From NCBI RefSeq assembly GCF_000720325.1, contig NZ_JOJM01000118.1:1-16654 (forward strand): a stretch of 16,654 bases of DNA, read 5' to 3'. This DNA comes from Streptomyces sp. NRRL B-1347 (GTDB lineage Bacteria > Actinomycetota > Actinomycetes > Streptomycetales > Streptomycetaceae). This document shows, piece after piece, positions 1-9,609 of the stretch (positions are counted from its first letter, which is position 1; each line of letters begins with the position of its first letter). A model generated the notes under the pieces. The model was given only the letters and a program-made list of their open reading frames with translations. It did no database searches and had not been told where the DNA came from. The position numbers and the translations under genes are program-made.

Positions 1-117
1 GAGAACCCAGTGGTAGAATACACAACAGGCGGTCCGTTCTGGAGTCTTGTGTCGTGGTAAACCCAATTCTCTCACAACGGGCCGCTGTTCATTTTCTGAA
101 GGTCCGGACAGAGATCC
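1..117. other. Short non-coding flank downstream of ispH
   Basis: This stretch lies 3' of the ispH stop codon on the minus strand and runs to the window edge. I see no convincing ORF, strong hairpin or repeat. It is less GC-rich than the operon, as expected for intergenic DNA. Whether the operon continues beyond the edge cannot be judged. Confidence 0.5.
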
Positions 118-1134
118 TCAGAATCGCGCTGAATAAGCCTCATGGTCTTGCGACTCCTTCCGGAGAGGTAGCGGACGAGGTGGACGCCGTGGCCCTGGTG
201 CACGGCCGCCGAGTTCTCTTGGCGCTGCGAAGTGCTGGTGTTCTTCGGTGTGGGTGAGGGTGCGTACGTCGCCGTAGCCGCGCTCGTCCAGCCAGGTCAG
301 GGCTTCGCGGACGAGGATCTCGGGGACGGAGGCGCCGGAGCTGACGCCGATGGTGGTCACGTCGGTCAGCCAGTCGGTGTCGATCTGGCCGGCGTGGTCA
401 ATCAGGTGAGCGTGGTCGGCTCCCGCGGCGAGGGCTACTTCCACCAGGCGCTGGGAGTTGGAGGAGTTGACCGAGCCGATGATGAGGACGAGGTCGGCCT
501 CGGCGGCCAGTTGTTTGACGGCCTGTTGTCGGTTCTGGGTGGCGTAGCAGATGTCGTCGCTGGGCGGGGACTTAAGGGCGGGGAAGCGGTTCTTGAGGGC
601 GGTGACCGTCTGGGTGGTCTCGTCGACGGAGAGGGTGGTCTGGGAGAGCCACACCACCTTGTCCGGGTTGCGGACTTGAACGTGTGCCGCGTCGTGGGGC
701 CCGTCGACGAGCTGGATGTGGTCGGGTGCCTCGCCGGCGGTGCCGATGACTTCCTCGTGCCCTTCGTGGCCGATGAGGAGGATGTCGTAGTCCTGCTCGG
801 CATAGCGGGCGGCCTCTTTGTGGACTTTGGTAACCAGGGGGCAGGTGGCATCGATGGTCTTCAGGCCTCGTGCGGCGGCCGCTTCGCGGACGGTGGGCGC
901 GACGCCGTGGGCGGAGAAGACGACGATGCTGCCCTCGGGTACTTCGTCCGTGTCCTCGACGAAGACCGCGCCCTTGTCCTTGAGGGCGTTGATGACGTGG
1001 ATGTTGTGTACAATCTCGTGGCGGACATAGACGGGGGGGCCGTGCAGTTCCAGGGCCTTCTCGACGGTGGCGATGGCGCGGTCGACGCCTGCGCAGCAGC
1101 CGCGCGGGGCGGCGAGCAGGACGCGGCGGTTCAT
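118..1134 (-). CDS. ispH: 4-hydroxy-3-methylbut-2-enyl diphosphate reductase (IspH), last gene of the operon
   Basis: IspH performs the last MEP-pathway step, reducing HMBPP to IPP and DMAPP with an iron-sulfur cluster in the cytoplasm. The 338-residue product has the three expected cluster cysteines: C14 in [12 protein letters not shown]98 in [12 protein letters not shown] and C196 in [11 protein letters not shown]. It also has the [11 protein letters not shown] segment (127-128 hold the active-site glutamate region) and the [10 protein letters not shown] substrate-binding loop near 221. C13 beside C14 replaces the more usual Phe and is a small oddity. The last ~30 residues are Arg/Pro-rich, a tail beyond the conserved fold. 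The ATG overlaps the TGA of the upstream prenyl synthase by 4 bp, implying coupled translation. As Streptomyces usually encodes its housekeeping MEP genes elsewhere, this is probably an extra copy; that last point is inference. Confidence 0.96.
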   Translation of the reverse strand: MNRRVLLAAPRGCCAGVDRAIATVEKALELHGPPVYVRHEIVHNIHVINALKDKGAVFVEDTDEVPEGSIVVFSAHGVAPTVREAAAARGLKTIDATCPLVTKVHKEAARYAEQDYDILLIGHEGHEEVIGTAGEAPDHIQLVDGPHDAAHVQVRNPDKVVWLSQTTLSVDETTQTVTALKNRFPALKSPPSDDICYATQNRQQAVKQLAAEADLVLIIGSVNSSNSQRLVEVALAAGADHAHLIDHAGQIDTDWLTDVTTIGVSSGASVPEILVREALTWLDERGYGDVRTLTHTEEHQHFAAPRELGGRAPGPRRPPRPLPLRKESQDHEAYSARF

Positions 1135-2195
1135 GAGGTGCGCTCCACTGCTCGGGCGGCGAGGTGCCGCAGGGCGGCGGCGGCCGGGGGCGGACAGGGC
1201 GTCGTCTCCAGGGCGGTCAGGGCCTGCGCGTACCGGGCGGCGATCATGCCTTCGACGGCGGCGCGGGCGCCGGTGGCGTCCAGGACGGCGCGGATACGGG
1301 CGGCACCCTCCTGGTCCAAGTCCGCGGCGCCGAGCAAAGAGTCAAGGAGCCGGAGCTGGACGGTGTCCGCGCGCTGGGCGGCCAGAGCGATCAACACGGT
1401 GTGCTTGCCCTCACGCAGATCGTCCAGGACTGGCTTGCCGGTGGTGTCGGGCCGGCCGTAGACGCCGAGGAGGTCGTCGCGCAGCTGGAAGGCTTCCCCG
1501 AGAGGAAGAGCGAAGCGCGACAGCGCGGTGTGCACCTGCGGTTCGGCGTCCGCGAGGGCTGCCCCGCAGTGCAGGGGGCGCTCCACGGTGTACTTCGCGG
1601 TCTTGAACCGGATCACCCGCAGGGCCGCTTGATGGTCGGTGAGGGGCGCAAGGGGTGTCATGAGGTCCAGGTACTGGCCGTAGATGACTTCTTGGCGCAT
1701 GACGTCGATGACGTGGCGCAGGGCGGCGAGCCGGTGGGGCGGGTGGCCCGCGCAGTTGAGGAGTTCATCCGACCAGGCCAGGGTCATGTCGCCGATCAGG
1801 ATGGCGGCGCTGGTGCCGAGATGGTCGTGGCCGTGGCGATGGGCGATCATGCGGTGCACGGTGGGGCAGCCGCGGCGGGTAGCGCTGTTGTCCATGATGT
1901 CGTCGTGGATGAGGCAGAAGGCGTGGAATATCTCCAGGGCCGCCGCGGTGCGGATGACGACCGCCTCGTCGCCGTGTCCGCCGGCGGCGTGCCAGCCGAG
2001 TACGCACAGCAGCGGGCGCAGGCGCTTCCCGCCCGCGGAGAGGAAGTCCCGCACGGCCTCGGGTACTTCCAGGGGCAGAGCATGTTCTTTGGCGTGGCGG
2101 GTCTTGGTGTCGAGGAAGTCGTACAGTGCCTGGTCGACGCGGGAGCGTACGGCCGTGAGATCGATGGTCGGGGCGCTCGTGGAGGGGGCGGTCAT
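1131..2195 (-). CDS. Short-chain polyprenyl diphosphate synthase (GGPP or FPP synthase)
   Basis: A trans-prenyltransferase that condenses IPP with allylic diphosphates to make the terpene substrate. The 354-residue protein has GGKRLRP at 55-61 (IPP site), the first Asp-rich motif DDIMD at 98-102 followed by [11 protein letters not shown] near 197-203, and the second Asp-rich motif region [12 protein letters not shown] with D240-D241. The last Asp of the second motif is Gly, as in many bacterial homologues. The residue five before the first motif is Phe93, which by family rules favours a short product (C15-C20), so GGPP is my first guess and FPP the alternative. The open frame runs far upstream, but the ATG at 2195 overlaps the ispG stop by 4 bp, and the upstream extension is only the antisense or off-frame reading of ispG. 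It sits between ispG and ispH, so precursor supply and chain elongation are co-expressed. Confidence 0.93.
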   Translation of the reverse strand: MTAPSTSAPTIDLTAVRSRVDQALYDFLDTKTRHAKEHALPLEVPEAVRDFLSAGGKRLRPLLCVLGWHAAGGHGDEAVVIRTAAALEIFHAFCLIHDDIMDNSATRRGCPTVHRMIAHRHGHDHLGTSAAILIGDMTLAWSDELLNCAGHPPHRLAALRHVIDVMRQEVIYGQYLDLMTPLAPLTDHQAALRVIRFKTAKYTVERPLHCGAALADAEPQVHTALSRFALPLGEAFQLRDDLLGVYGRPDTTGKPVLDDLREGKHTVLIALAAQRADTVQLRLLDSLLGAADLDQEGAARIRAVLDATGARAAVEGMIAARYAQALTALETTPCPPPAAAALRHLAARAVERTS

Positions 2196-3325
2196 GAGGT
2201 TTCGCCTGCCTGTCCGGGCGGTGTCGGATCGGTCAGGCGCAGCGCCTCGTCCAGGAGAGCCTCGACGATGTTTGATTCCGGGACGGTGCGCAGGACTTGA
2301 CCGCCTCGGAAGATCTGTCCCTTGCCGTTGCCGCAGGAGACACCGAGGTCGGCCTCGCGGGCTTCGCCGGGACCGTTGACCACGCAGCCCATCACCGCGA
2401 TCCGCAGGGGGTGGGGGAAGCCGTCGAAGGCGGCCTCGACCTGGGCGGCGAGGCGGTGGATGTCGACTTGGAGGCGGCCGCAGCCGGGGCAGGAGACGAT
2501 CTCCAGCTTGCGGGGGCGCAGGCCCAGCGAGGCCAGGATGTGGCAGCCCGCCTTGACCTGCTCGACCGGGTCGGTGGACAGCGAGACGCGGATGGTGTCC
2601 CCGATGCCCTCGGCCAGCAACACCCCGAACGCGACGGCGGACTTGATGGCACCCTGGAAGGCGGGACCGGCCTCGGTGACACCCAAGTGCAGGGGGTAGT
2701 CGCAGCGGCTCGCCAGGAGCCGGTTCGCGGTGATCATGGTGAGGGGGTCGTGGTGCTTGACCGCGATCTTCAAGTCGGTGAAGCCGTGTTCCTCGAACAG
2801 CGAGGCTTCCCACAGTGCAGAATCCACCAGCGCCTCGGAGGTTGCCGATCCGTGTTTGGCCAGCAGCCGGGGATCGAGGGAACCGGCGTTCACGCCGATC
2901 CGTATCGGCACCTCCGCATCCCCGGCAGCTTTGGCGATGTCGCCGACGCGATCGTCGAATTTCCTGATGTTGCCGGGGTTGACCCGCACCGCAGCGCACC
3001 CGGCGTCGATCGCGGCGAAGACGTAACGAGGCTGGAAGTGGATGTCGGCGATCACCGGGATCGGTGACTTGGCGGCGATGACGGGCAGGGCGTCGGCGTC
3101 GTCCTGGGACGGGACGGCGATGCGGACGATGTCGCAGCCGGCGGCGGTGACTGCGGCGATCTGCCGCAGGGTGGCGTCCACGTCGGCGGTCAGGGTGGTG
3201 GTCATGGTCTGCACGCTGATGGGTGCGCCGCCGCCGACGGGGACGTCTCCGACGTGGAGTTGGCGGGTGGGGCGGCGTACCGGGGTGGTGGGGATGGTGG
3301 GCAGGCCGAGGTCGATGGCCGTCAT
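2192..3325 (-). CDS. ispG: 4-hydroxy-3-methylbut-2-en-1-yl diphosphate synthase (IspG/GcpE)
   Basis: IspG converts MEcPP to HMBPP, the penultimate MEP-pathway step, using a [4Fe-4S] cluster. The 377-residue protein has the N-terminal TIM-barrel landmarks [25 protein letters not shown] and VRVNPGNI. The C-terminal domain has cluster ligands C279 and C282 ([11 protein letters not shown]) and C314 ([11 protein letters not shown]), with the conserved Glu321 next to it. Length and motif order match the short bacterial type of the family. The ATG overlaps the dxs stop (ATGA) and its own TGA overlaps the start of the prenyl synthase. It is the partner of ispH: both are oxygen-sensitive Fe-S enzymes often limiting for flux, which fits an operon built to boost terpene precursors. 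Confidence 0.97.
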   Translation of the reverse strand: MTAIDLGLPTIPTTPVRRPTRQLHVGDVPVGGGAPISVQTMTTTLTADVDATLRQIAAVTAAGCDIVRIAVPSQDDADALPVIAAKSPIPVIADIHFQPRYVFAAIDAGCAAVRVNPGNIRKFDDRVGDIAKAAGDAEVPIRIGVNAGSLDPRLLAKHGSATSEALVDSALWEASLFEEHGFTDLKIAVKHHDPLTMITANRLLASRCDYPLHLGVTEAGPAFQGAIKSAVAFGVLLAEGIGDTIRVSLSTDPVEQVKAGCHILASLGLRPRKLEIVSCPGCGRLQVDIHRLAAQVEAAFDGFPHPLRIAVMGCVVNGPGEAREADLGVSCGNGKGQIFRGGQVLRTVPESNIVEALLDEALRLTDPTPPGQAGETS

Positions 3326-5175
3326 CGGACCCTCCGGGCAGGGGGTAAGAAGGCTTGGTGGTGGGCCGGTGCAGCGGGGTGCGGGGGTACGAGCAACTCT
3401 TCACGTACGGCCCGGGCGATGCCCGCGGCATCGAGCCCGGCCTCGGCGAGCAGATCGGTACGCGGGCCGTGGGGCAGGAAGGCGCGGGGCAGCCCGAGCA
3501 CACTTACCGGGGTCGTGACGTGGGCGTTGCGGCACGCCTGAGCGATGACGCTGCCTACGCCGCCGCTGCGGATGTTGTCTTCGATGGTGAGGGTCAGGCG
3601 GTGGCGGGCGGCCAGGCCGGGCAGGGCCGGGTTGACCGGGATGACCCAACGCGGATCCGCGACGGTCACGCCGAGCCCATCGGCCCGAAGCAGCGCGGCG
3701 GCCTGGATGGCGGCCTGAGCCAGCGGCCCTACAGGGATGAGCAGCACGTCCAGGGGGCGGTGGGGGCTGCGGTGCAGGATGTCGAGGCCGTCCATTCGGG
3801 CTGCCGCCTCGATGTCCGGGCCGACGGTGGCTTTGGGTAGGCGCAGGGCGGTGGGCCCGTCCTGCATGTCGACGGCCGCACGCAGCAGGCTGCGCATCCG
3901 GGTGGCGTCGCGTGGGGCCGCGACGCGCAGGCCGGGCACGGCCGCGAGCAGCGACAGGTCCCACATGCCGTGATGGCTCGGCCCGTCGGGGCCGGTGATG
4001 CCGGCCCGGTCCAGGACGAAGGTGACCGGCAGCCGATGCAGGGCGACGTCCATCAGCACCTGGTCCACGGCCCGGTTCAGGAAGGTGGCGTAGATGGCGA
4101 CGACGGGATGGAAACCGCCCATCGCCAGACCGGCCGCGGAGGTGACGGCGTGCTGCTCGGCGATGCCGACATCGAAGACCCGCTCCGGAAACCGCGCGGC
4201 CATGGGATGCAGGCCGGTGGGCCGCAGCATCGCCGCGGTGACGGCGACGATGTCCTCGCGCACGGCCGCCACCTCCACCAGGGCCTGGCCGAACACCCTC
4301 GTCCACGACTGCGCCTTGGCGGCGCCTGCGGCCGGGCGGCCGGTCGCCGCGTCGACGGTACCGACCGCGTGCAGGCAGTCCGCCTCATCCTGCTCGGCCG
4401 GCGCATATCCCTTGCCCTTGACCGTCATCACATGCACCACGACGGGGCGGTGAAGGGCTCGGGACCGCCGCAACACTCCCTCGATCTCCCCGGTGTTGTG
4501 CCCGTCGACGGGCCCGAAGTAGGTGAACCCCAGCTCGGTGAAAAGGTTCTGGCACGCCACGGCGCCGCCGCCCTGCTTCAGGGCCGCCAGGTGTTGGGCG
4601 AGGGCTCCGGTGGTGGGGGCGTACGAGCGGCCGTTGTCGTTCAGCACGATGATCACCGGCCGGGTGGGGGCGCCGCCGATGTTGTTCAGCGCCTCGAGGG
4701 CCATGCCGCCGGTCAGCGCCCCGTCACCGATGACCGCCACCACCGCCCGCTGGTTCTCGCCGTTCAGCGCGCGGGCCTTGGCCAGCCCGTCCGCGTACGA
4801 CAAGGAAGTGGAAGCATGAGAGTTCTCCACCCAGTCATGCACCGACTCGGCCCGCGACGGATACCCGGACAGGCCGCCCGCCTGCCGCAACGTGTCGAAC
4901 TCCTTGTCGCGCCCGGTCAGCAGCTTGTGGACATACGCCTGGTGGCCGGTGTCGAAGATCAGCGCATCGCGCGGGGAGTCGAAGACCCGGTGCAGCGCGA
5001 GGGTGACCTCGACCATGCCGAGGTTGGGGCCCAGATGCCCGCCCGTCGCGCACACCTTCTCGACCAGGAAACGGCGGATCTGATCGGCCAGGGCGGGGAG
5101 TTCCCCGGCCGCAAGGTCGCGTACCGCGTGCAGGCCGTCCGGCCGCAGAGGCAGGGAGGCGGTGGGGGGAGGCAT
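3322..5175 (-). CDS. dxs: 1-deoxy-D-xylulose-5-phosphate synthase (Dxs), first gene of the operon
   Basis: Dxs is the thiamine-diphosphate enzyme that opens the MEP pathway, condensing pyruvate and glyceraldehyde-3-phosphate. The 617-residue protein has GGHLGPNLG (His47), [15 protein letters not shown] near 75-89, the ThDP/metal motif GDGALTGG at 150 followed by LNDN at 178-181, the catalytic glutamate E340 in [10 protein letters not shown], and [15 protein letters not shown] at 389-403. Length is normal for the family. The start ATG is the first one in frame after conserved sequence begins; upstream, GAAAGG about 14 nt away is a weak ribosome site. It is the promoter-proximal gene, reading away from the regulator at 5410, and its stop overlaps ispG by 4 bp. 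It is probably a second, pathway-dedicated copy. Hopanoid loci in Streptomyces also carry dxs and ispG copies, but no squalene-hopene cyclase is in view. Confidence 0.97.
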   Translation of the reverse strand: MPPPTASLPLRPDGLHAVRDLAAGELPALADQIRRFLVEKVCATGGHLGPNLGMVEVTLALHRVFDSPRDALIFDTGHQAYVHKLLTGRDKEFDTLRQAGGLSGYPSRAESVHDWVENSHASTSLSYADGLAKARALNGENQRAVVAVIGDGALTGGMALEALNNIGGAPTRPVIIVLNDNGRSYAPTTGALAQHLAALKQGGGAVACQNLFTELGFTYFGPVDGHNTGEIEGVLRRSRALHRPVVVHVMTVKGKGYAPAEQDEADCLHAVGTVDAATGRPAAGAAKAQSWTRVFGQALVEVAAVREDIVAVTAAMLRPTGLHPMAARFPERVFDVGIAEQHAVTSAAGLAMGGFHPVVAIYATFLNRAVDQVLMDVALHRLPVTFVLDRAGITGPDGPSHHGMWDLSLLAAVPGLRVAAPRDATRMRSLLRAAVDMQDGPTALRLPKATVGPDIEAAARMDGLDILHRSPHRPLDVLLIPVGPLAQAAIQAAALLRADGLGVTVADPRWVIPVNPALPGLAARHRLTLTIEDNIRSGGVGSVIAQACRNAHVTTPVSVLGLPRAFLPHGPRTDLLAEAGLDAAGIARAVREELLVPPHPAAPAHHQAFLPPARRVR

Positions 5176-5239
5176 CCGTGTCTGCCTTTCGCCGGAGGGC
5201 CGGGGCGAGCTGAGCTACGCACAGACCCGCGCACCGGGC

Positions 5240-5267
5240 TTGACGGGCCCTCGCGGCGGGGTATCTC
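5240..5267 (+). promoter_or_regulatory. Possible sigma-70-type promoter for the regulator gene
   Basis: TTGACG at 5240-5245 and TATCTC at 5262-5267 are separated by 16 nt. The -35 is near consensus for the actinomycete housekeeping sigma factor; the -10 is weak (TAT present, final T absent). It would give a leader of about 135 nt before the GTG at 5410, containing the palindrome. Confidence 0.25.
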
Positions 5268-5313
5268 CCAGTGGACAACCCCACCAACACCCCGGCCAGA
5301 GGGTCCAGGGCGC

Positions 5314-5333
5314 GCATGCCATGCATCGCATGC
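5314..5333. repeat. Near-perfect palindrome, candidate operator
   Basis: Two copies of GCATGC (5314-5319 and 5328-5333) flank ATGCAT (5321-5326), separated by single C bases. Each unit is itself a palindrome and the whole is symmetric apart from the two spacer bases. Its place between divergent units fits an operator, perhaps for the adjacent regulator. Binding is inferred only from position and symmetry. Confidence 0.4.
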
Positions 5334-5409
5334 AACTTTGTGCCTTTGTGAACGGGGAGTGGGGAGCCGCGGGCGGGGACCGGTTTGCCGACAAAGAGAG
5401 AGGGAAGCC

Positions 5410-6743
5410 GTGGACCGGACACCGAACACTCTGCTGCGTGCGCTGGTCGAGGAGGGCGGCCTGAGCGAGGCCCAACTGGCCGCCCAGGTACGGAGGGTGG
5501 CCGCCGAACACGGGCAGACGCTGGCCTGCGGGCAGTCGTCGGTTTCGCGCTGGCTGTCCGGGGCCACTCCCGCCCCCCGGCCGGCACATACCTGCTCGAA
5601 GCCCTCACCCGGCGCCTGGGACGCCCCATCTCCGCGGCCCAGGCGGGCCTTACGGAAGGAACTATTCCGGTTTCGGGTACGGGGCCGGACCACTCCTGGG
5701 AGGCTGACGTCGTGCGCACGCTTTCCGCCCTGCTGCAAGGCGACCTCGACCCGGGCTGGCGCCGTCTGCTGACCGCCGGCGTCTACAGCCTCACCGCCCT
5801 CACCCTCCCCACCCTCGACAGGGCGCCGCGCAATATCCCGGTCCCTGTCGCCGATACCCCGTTAGGGGCCCGCGTCCAGCAGATGGATGCGATGGCCCGC
5901 CAGTTCGCCGACGCGGCCAAAACACACGGCGGCGGCGCTGTGCGCACCGCACTGGCCGGCTACCTCACCCACCCCGTCACCACATGGCTCCACACACCGT
6001 CCCCCGAGCAAGCGCACCGCCAACTCCTCGCCGCGGCAGCCCGGTTGACGCTGCTGCTGGGCACCATGACCGCCGACGACGGCGCCGACGCTCTCGCCCA
6101 GCACTACCACTTGACCGCCGCCCACATGGCCGCCGACGCCGGCGACCCGGCCGTCTACGCGATCGCCCTGCGCTCGATGGCCAGCCACGCCACCGACCTC
6201 GGCCACCACACCCTCTCCGTGCTGCACCTGTCCGAACAGGCCGCCGACACCGCCCGTCGGGCGCCGCAGGTCACCTGCGCCTACGCTCAGGCCCACCTCG
6301 CCACCGCCGCCGCCCACCACGACCGGCACACCGCCCTCACCGCCCTCGGTGCGGCCGAACGCCTCCACCAACAGGCCGACAGCGTCCCGGGTCCGTTCAC
6401 CGCCTACCCCCTCGCCGCCCTGCACTACCAGCGCGCCCAAACCCTACGCGCCCTCGGCGACACGGCCGGCGCAATCGGCGCCTACACCGCCTCACTGGGC
6501 CTGCGCACCCCCGCCGAGCGCCACGCGAGCACGCTCACCCGCGCCGCCCTCGCCGAAACCCTCCTCGCCCAAGGGCACCTCGACGCTGCCCTGGCTCACT
6601 GGACCCGCTTCCTGAACGACTACCCCCACCTCGACTCCACCCGCACCACCCACCGCCTCACCGTCATGCGGCGACTCCTCGCCGCCCACCGCCGTCACCG
6701 GCCCGCCGCCCTCGCCCTGGAGCGGGCCGCCCTGCTGCGCTGA
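5410..6743 (+). pseudogene. Helix-turn-helix regulator with helical-repeat C-terminus, frameshifted at 5573-5578
   Basis: The GTG at 5410, preceded by AGAGGGAAG, begins a segment with helix-turn-helix character (LVEEGGLSEAQLAAQV and SSVSRWLSGATPAP). In that frame the protein soon degrades, while the conserved continuation (GTYLLEALTRRLGRPISAAQAGLTEG) appears in another frame after the CCCCCC run at 5573-5578. One extra C there would join them into a protein of about 444 residues. The remainder (MDAMARQFADAAKTHG, then repeated Ala/Leu-rich helices to the end) resembles TPR-like repeats of the large streptomycete regulators related to NsdA. A DNA-binding regulator of the divergent operon is a reasonable inference. 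Either the gene is inactivated or the homopolymer was misread. A start at 5385 in the second frame gives a longer ORF but lacks the HTH and is probably artefactual. Confidence 0.7.
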
Positions 6744-6792
6744 ACAAGCCGCCACCAGCGTGGTCCAGAACGGATCTTCCATGATCACAAAC

Positions 6793-6843
6793 ATGCCCGA
6801 CCGGCAGACCCCAACCGAGAAGAACCGACCGGGCCACGGGCAT
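6793..6843 (+). terminator. Inverted repeat downstream of the regulator, possible terminator
   Basis: ATGCCCG at 6793-6799 pairs with CGGGCAT at 6837-6843, and an inner CCGG/CCGG pair can extend the stem around a large loop. There is no T-tract, which is common for actinomycete terminators. The loop is long, so this is weak evidence. Confidence 0.25.
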
Positions 6844-6894
6844 ATTCACGCGCATGCCGCCCGCTTCCACCGCCCGGTCCCCGCATCCGGGACC

Positions 6895-6907
6895 ATCCAG
6901 GCGGGGC
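6895..6907 (+). repeat. 13-bp direct repeat, left copy
   Basis: ATCCAGGCGGGGC here recurs exactly at 9628-9640 in the same orientation. The copies lie 37 bp before the chosen tniA start and 40 bp after the tniB stop. It is too long for the usual 5-bp Tni target duplication, so it may be an internal transposase-binding repeat or chance in GC-rich DNA. Confidence 0.5.
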
Positions 6908-6943
6908 CTGGTGCACGGTCGCCGTGGTGGTCACCATGAAGAC

Positions 6944-8548
6944 ATGAACGCTGCACCTGATGGCGCCCCCGGCTCCTCACCGACCGCCTCCACCAGCGCC
7001 AACTCCCCGCCCCCGGACGAACCGCTGGCGATGACCCGCTACCGGGCACTGGCCCCTCACCTGCACGACGGAGCCACCCTCAAGGCGGCCGCGGCCAGCG
7101 CGGACGTCCCGTACCGGACGCTGCAACGCTGGCTGGCCGCCTACCGTCGCCACGGTCTCGCGGGCCTGTCCCGTACCGCACGTTCGGACAAGGGGCGCCG
7201 TGCGTTCCCCGAGGAGCTCGTCGAGTTCATCGAGGGCCTCGCGCTCAAGGCGCCGAGGCCGAGTACGGCAGCGGTGCACCGCCAGGCCGCGAGCGTGGCG
7301 GCTTCCCGCGGCTGGCCGGTGCCCGGCTACGCGGCGGTCCACAAGATCGTGACCGGCCTGGATCCCGGACTTGAGGTCATGGCACACCAGGGCGCCAAGC
7401 GCTACCGGGAGACGTACGAGCTGGTGTACCGGCGCGAAGCGCAGGCCCCCAACGAGATCTGGCAGGCCGATCACACCCAGCTCGACCTGTGGGTCCTCGA
7501 CGCCGCGGGCCAGCCCGCCCGCCCCTGGCTGACGGTGATCGAGGACGACCACTCCCGCGCGGTCGCCGGCTACGCCGTCAACCTCGAAGCCCCCTCCGCC
7601 CTGTCCACGGCGCTGGCCTTTCGGCACGCGATCTGGCGCAAGAGTGAGCCGGACTGGCACGTCTGCGGGATCCCGACGGTGTTCCATCTCGACCACGGGG
7701 CCGACTTCACCTCCGCTCACCTTGAACAGGTCATGGCCGAGCTGAAGGTGCGGCCGGTCTTCGCGAAGAAGGGCCAGCCCCACGGGCACGGGAAGATCGA
7801 GCGGCTGATCGGCACCGTCACCCACATGTGCCTGCCCCACCTGCCCGGCTACGCACCCCGCGGCACCGCGGACCGGGCCGGGCAGGCGAAGCTCACGCTG
7901 CCCGAACTCGACGCCAGGATCGGCCGGTTCATCCGCGAGGTCTACAACCGGCGCCCCCACTCCGAAACCAAACAGCCGCCCCAGGCCCGCTGGGAGGCCG
8001 CCGCGTTCATCCCCCGCATGCCCGCGAGTCTCGAGCAGCTCGACCTGCTGCTGTGCACCGTCGCCAAACCCCGCAAGATCCACACCGACGGCATCCACTT
8101 CGAGGCGCTGCGCTTCATCGACCCGGTCCTGGCCGACTACGTCGGCGAAACCACCACCATCCGCTACGACCCCCGCGACATCACCGAGATCCGCGCCTAC
8201 CTGCGCACCCTGGACGGCGAGAAGTTCCTGTGCCGGGCCATCTGCCCCGACCTGGCCACCGAAACCGTCAGCCTCAAAGAGATCACCGCCGCCCGCAACG
8301 CCCGCCGCAATCAGCTGCGCGGCACCCTGAGCAGCCGCAGCGCCCTGGTGGACCGGCTCCTCGCCGCGCACAGCGAACCCCTGCCCGCCGCCTACCCCAC
8401 CGTCCCGCAGCCGCGCACCTGGGGCACCCCCGACGCCGTGCCCGCCTCCGCACAATCCGGCCTCGCCGCCGAGCACACTTCGGCCTCGACCGCCACTGAA
8501 TCGGCGCAGGATCACACGGTGCGGCTCAAGCGCTACATCAATGAGTGA
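6944..8548 (+). CDS. tniA: TniA/Mu-type DDE transposase
   Basis: This transposase would cut and join element ends, working with the ATPase next to it. From the ATG at 6944 it is 534 residues. An N-terminal helix-turn-helix region spans about 42-85 (TLKAAAASADVPYRTLQRWLAAYRRHG). An RNase-H-like rve core follows, with D176 in WQADHTQLD, D250 in FHLDHGADF and E286 in GHGKIERLIG forming a DDE triad with 35 residues between the last two. A Mu-transposase C-terminal beta-barrel region lies near 345-420 (IHFEALRFIDPVLADYVGE, TIRYDPRDITEIRAY). All catalytic residues are present, so the protein may be active. The start is uncertain: the frame is open back to 6854, and the ATG at 7031 (MTRYRALAPHL), where conservation starts, is an alternative. 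Its stop overlaps the GTG of the ATPase gene. Confidence 0.88.
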   Translation: MNAAPDGAPGSSPTASTSANSPPPDEPLAMTRYRALAPHLHDGATLKAAAASADVPYRTLQRWLAAYRRHGLAGLSRTARSDKGRRAFPEELVEFIEGLALKAPRPSTAAVHRQAASVAASRGWPVPGYAAVHKIVTGLDPGLEVMAHQGAKRYRETYELVYRREAQAPNEIWQADHTQLDLWVLDAAGQPARPWLTVIEDDHSRAVAGYAVNLEAPSALSTALAFRHAIWRKSEPDWHVCGIPTVFHLDHGADFTSAHLEQVMAELKVRPVFAKKGQPHGHGKIERLIGTVTHMCLPHLPGYAPRGTADRAGQAKLTLPELDARIGRFIREVYNRRPHSETKQPPQARWEAAAFIPRMPASLEQLDLLLCTVAKPRKIHTDGIHFEALRFIDPVLADYVGETTTIRYDPRDITEIRAYLRTLDGEKFLCRAICPDLATETVSLKEITAARNARRNQLRGTLSSRSALVDRLLAAHSEPLPAAYPTVPQPRTWGTPDAVPASAQSGLAAEHTSASTATESAQDHTVRLKRYINE

Positions 8549-9588
8549 AGCCCCAACGGCCGGGACAGACACCCCGCGTGGACACCCCAGACGAGACCCC
8601 CGACCAGGCCGGCGAAGCAAGCAAGCCCCCGGACCCGGCCGAGCCGGCCACCCCCGCCCCGATCCTGCAGCACGTCAGTGACCGTCCCCCGCCGCCGAGG
8701 GACAGCCCAGAAGTGCCCGCCACGTCGAGCGCGGGCAGTCCGCCCCGAACAGTCATCCCCGCACCGATCATGGCGACGAAGGAGCATCGGCGGTTCCTGG
8801 AGTTCGCCGACGCGGTCCGCCGCAAACGGTACGTCGGCCTGTGCTTCGGCGCCCCCGGCGTCGGCAAGACCGAGTCCGCCCGCGCCTACACCAAATGGGA
8901 CCAGCTCGCCCCGCACCTCGCAGGCGGCCGCGCCGCCGGATCCGGCGGCGGCGACGAGGCCATCGGCGACGTCCTCGCTGCCCGCGCGGTGCTCTACACG
9001 CCGAAGGTCCACAGCACCCCCACCCACCTCGACAAAGAGATCTCCTACCTGTGCGACCGGCTCGGCTGGACCGTCGAACTCATGCTGCAGACCGGCCGCG
9101 CCCAAAGCGATCCGCTGCCCTCCGTCGCCTCCACCAACGCCCGGACCACCGTCGACCATGCGGAACTGCTCATCGTCGACGAGGCCGACCGGCTCAAGAC
9201 CGCCGCACTCGAACAGCTCCGCGACCACCACGACCGCACCGGCATCGGGCTGATCCTCATCGGCATGCCCGGCATCGAAAAGCGCCTCGCCCGCTACCCC
9301 CAGCTGTACTCCCGCGTCGGATTCGTCCACCACTACAAGCCCCTGTCGGTGGACGAGCAGGCCTTCGTCCTCGCCCGCCACTGGCCCCACCTCCGCCTCG
9401 GCGCCACGGACGACTTCGCCACCACCGAAGCCATCGCGGCCATCACCCGCGCCACCAACGGCAACTTCCGCCTCACCACCCGCCTCGTCGATCAGATCGA
9501 GCGGGTCCTGGAGATCAATCAGATGACCACCGTCACCAAGGAAGTCGTCGAGGCCGCCCGCGAGAACCTCGTCATCGGCATCATGTGA
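8545..9588 (+). CDS. tniB: TniB-like AAA+ ATPase of the transposition module
   Basis: The partner ATPase is expected to select target DNA and activate the transposase, as TniB, TnsC and MuB do. The 347-residue protein starts with a Pro-rich, low-complexity stretch (1-72). Then come TKEHRRFLEFADAVRRKRYVGLC, Walker A GAPGVGKT at 102-109, Walker B LLIVDEAD near 208-215, and a C-terminal helical lid (NGNFRLTTRLVDQIERVLEIN) with the NFR motif near the expected sensor-2 region. The GTG start at 8545 shares GTGA with the tniA stop, implying coupled translation; an ATG at 8541 is out of frame. The ~70-residue disordered leader is unusual for TniB, so internal starts such as ATG 8770 (MATKEH) deserve consideration. 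Confidence 0.87.
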   Translation: MKPQRPGQTPRVDTPDETPDQAGEASKPPDPAEPATPAPILQHVSDRPPPPRDSPEVPATSSAGSPPRTVIPAPIMATKEHRRFLEFADAVRRKRYVGLCFGAPGVGKTESARAYTKWDQLAPHLAGGRAAGSGGGDEAIGDVLAARAVLYTPKVHSTPTHLDKEISYLCDRLGWTVELMLQTGRAQSDPLPSVASTNARTTVDHAELLIVDEADRLKTAALEQLRDHHDRTGIGLILIGMPGIEKRLARYPQLYSRVGFVHHYKPLSVDEQAFVLARHWPHLRLGATDDFATTEAIAAITRATNGNFRLTTRLVDQIERVLEINQMTTVTKEVVEAARENLVIGIM

Positions 9589-9609
9589 AAGATCGGCCCG
9601 TCAGCCAAG

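Larger units (their letters stand above)
5176..5409. promoter_or_regulatory. Divergent intergenic control region between dxs operon and regulator
   Basis: The two transcription units read outwards from this 234-bp gap, so promoters for both should lie here. It holds the palindrome at 5314-5333, a tandem CTTTGTG pair (5336-5342 and 5344-5350) and a possible plus-strand promoter at 5240-5267. I could not pick a convincing -35/-10 pair for the minus-strand operon; TTCACA (reverse complement near 5346-5351) is the only candidate -35. Confidence 0.5.

Noticed and set aside
232..1461. 409-codon plus-strand ORF opposite ispH and the prenyl synthase
   Set aside because: Gly/Val/Asp-rich antisense shadow of strongly motif-supported genes; no recognisable domain and no ribosome site.
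1131..3503. 790-codon reading of the prenyl synthase frame extended upstream
   Set aside because: Residues before the ATG at 2195 are Arg/Pro/His-rich off-frame reading of ispG; the ATGA overlap gives a better start.
3970..5772. 600-codon plus-strand ORF over dxs and the intergenic region
   Set aside because: Most of it is antisense of dxs. Only its last part from GTG 5410 is real, as the N-terminus of the regulator.
6977..8620. 547-codon minus-strand ORF opposite tniA
   Set aside because: Antisense shadow of a gene with a complete DDE triad; composition is Gly/Val/Asp repeats without motifs.
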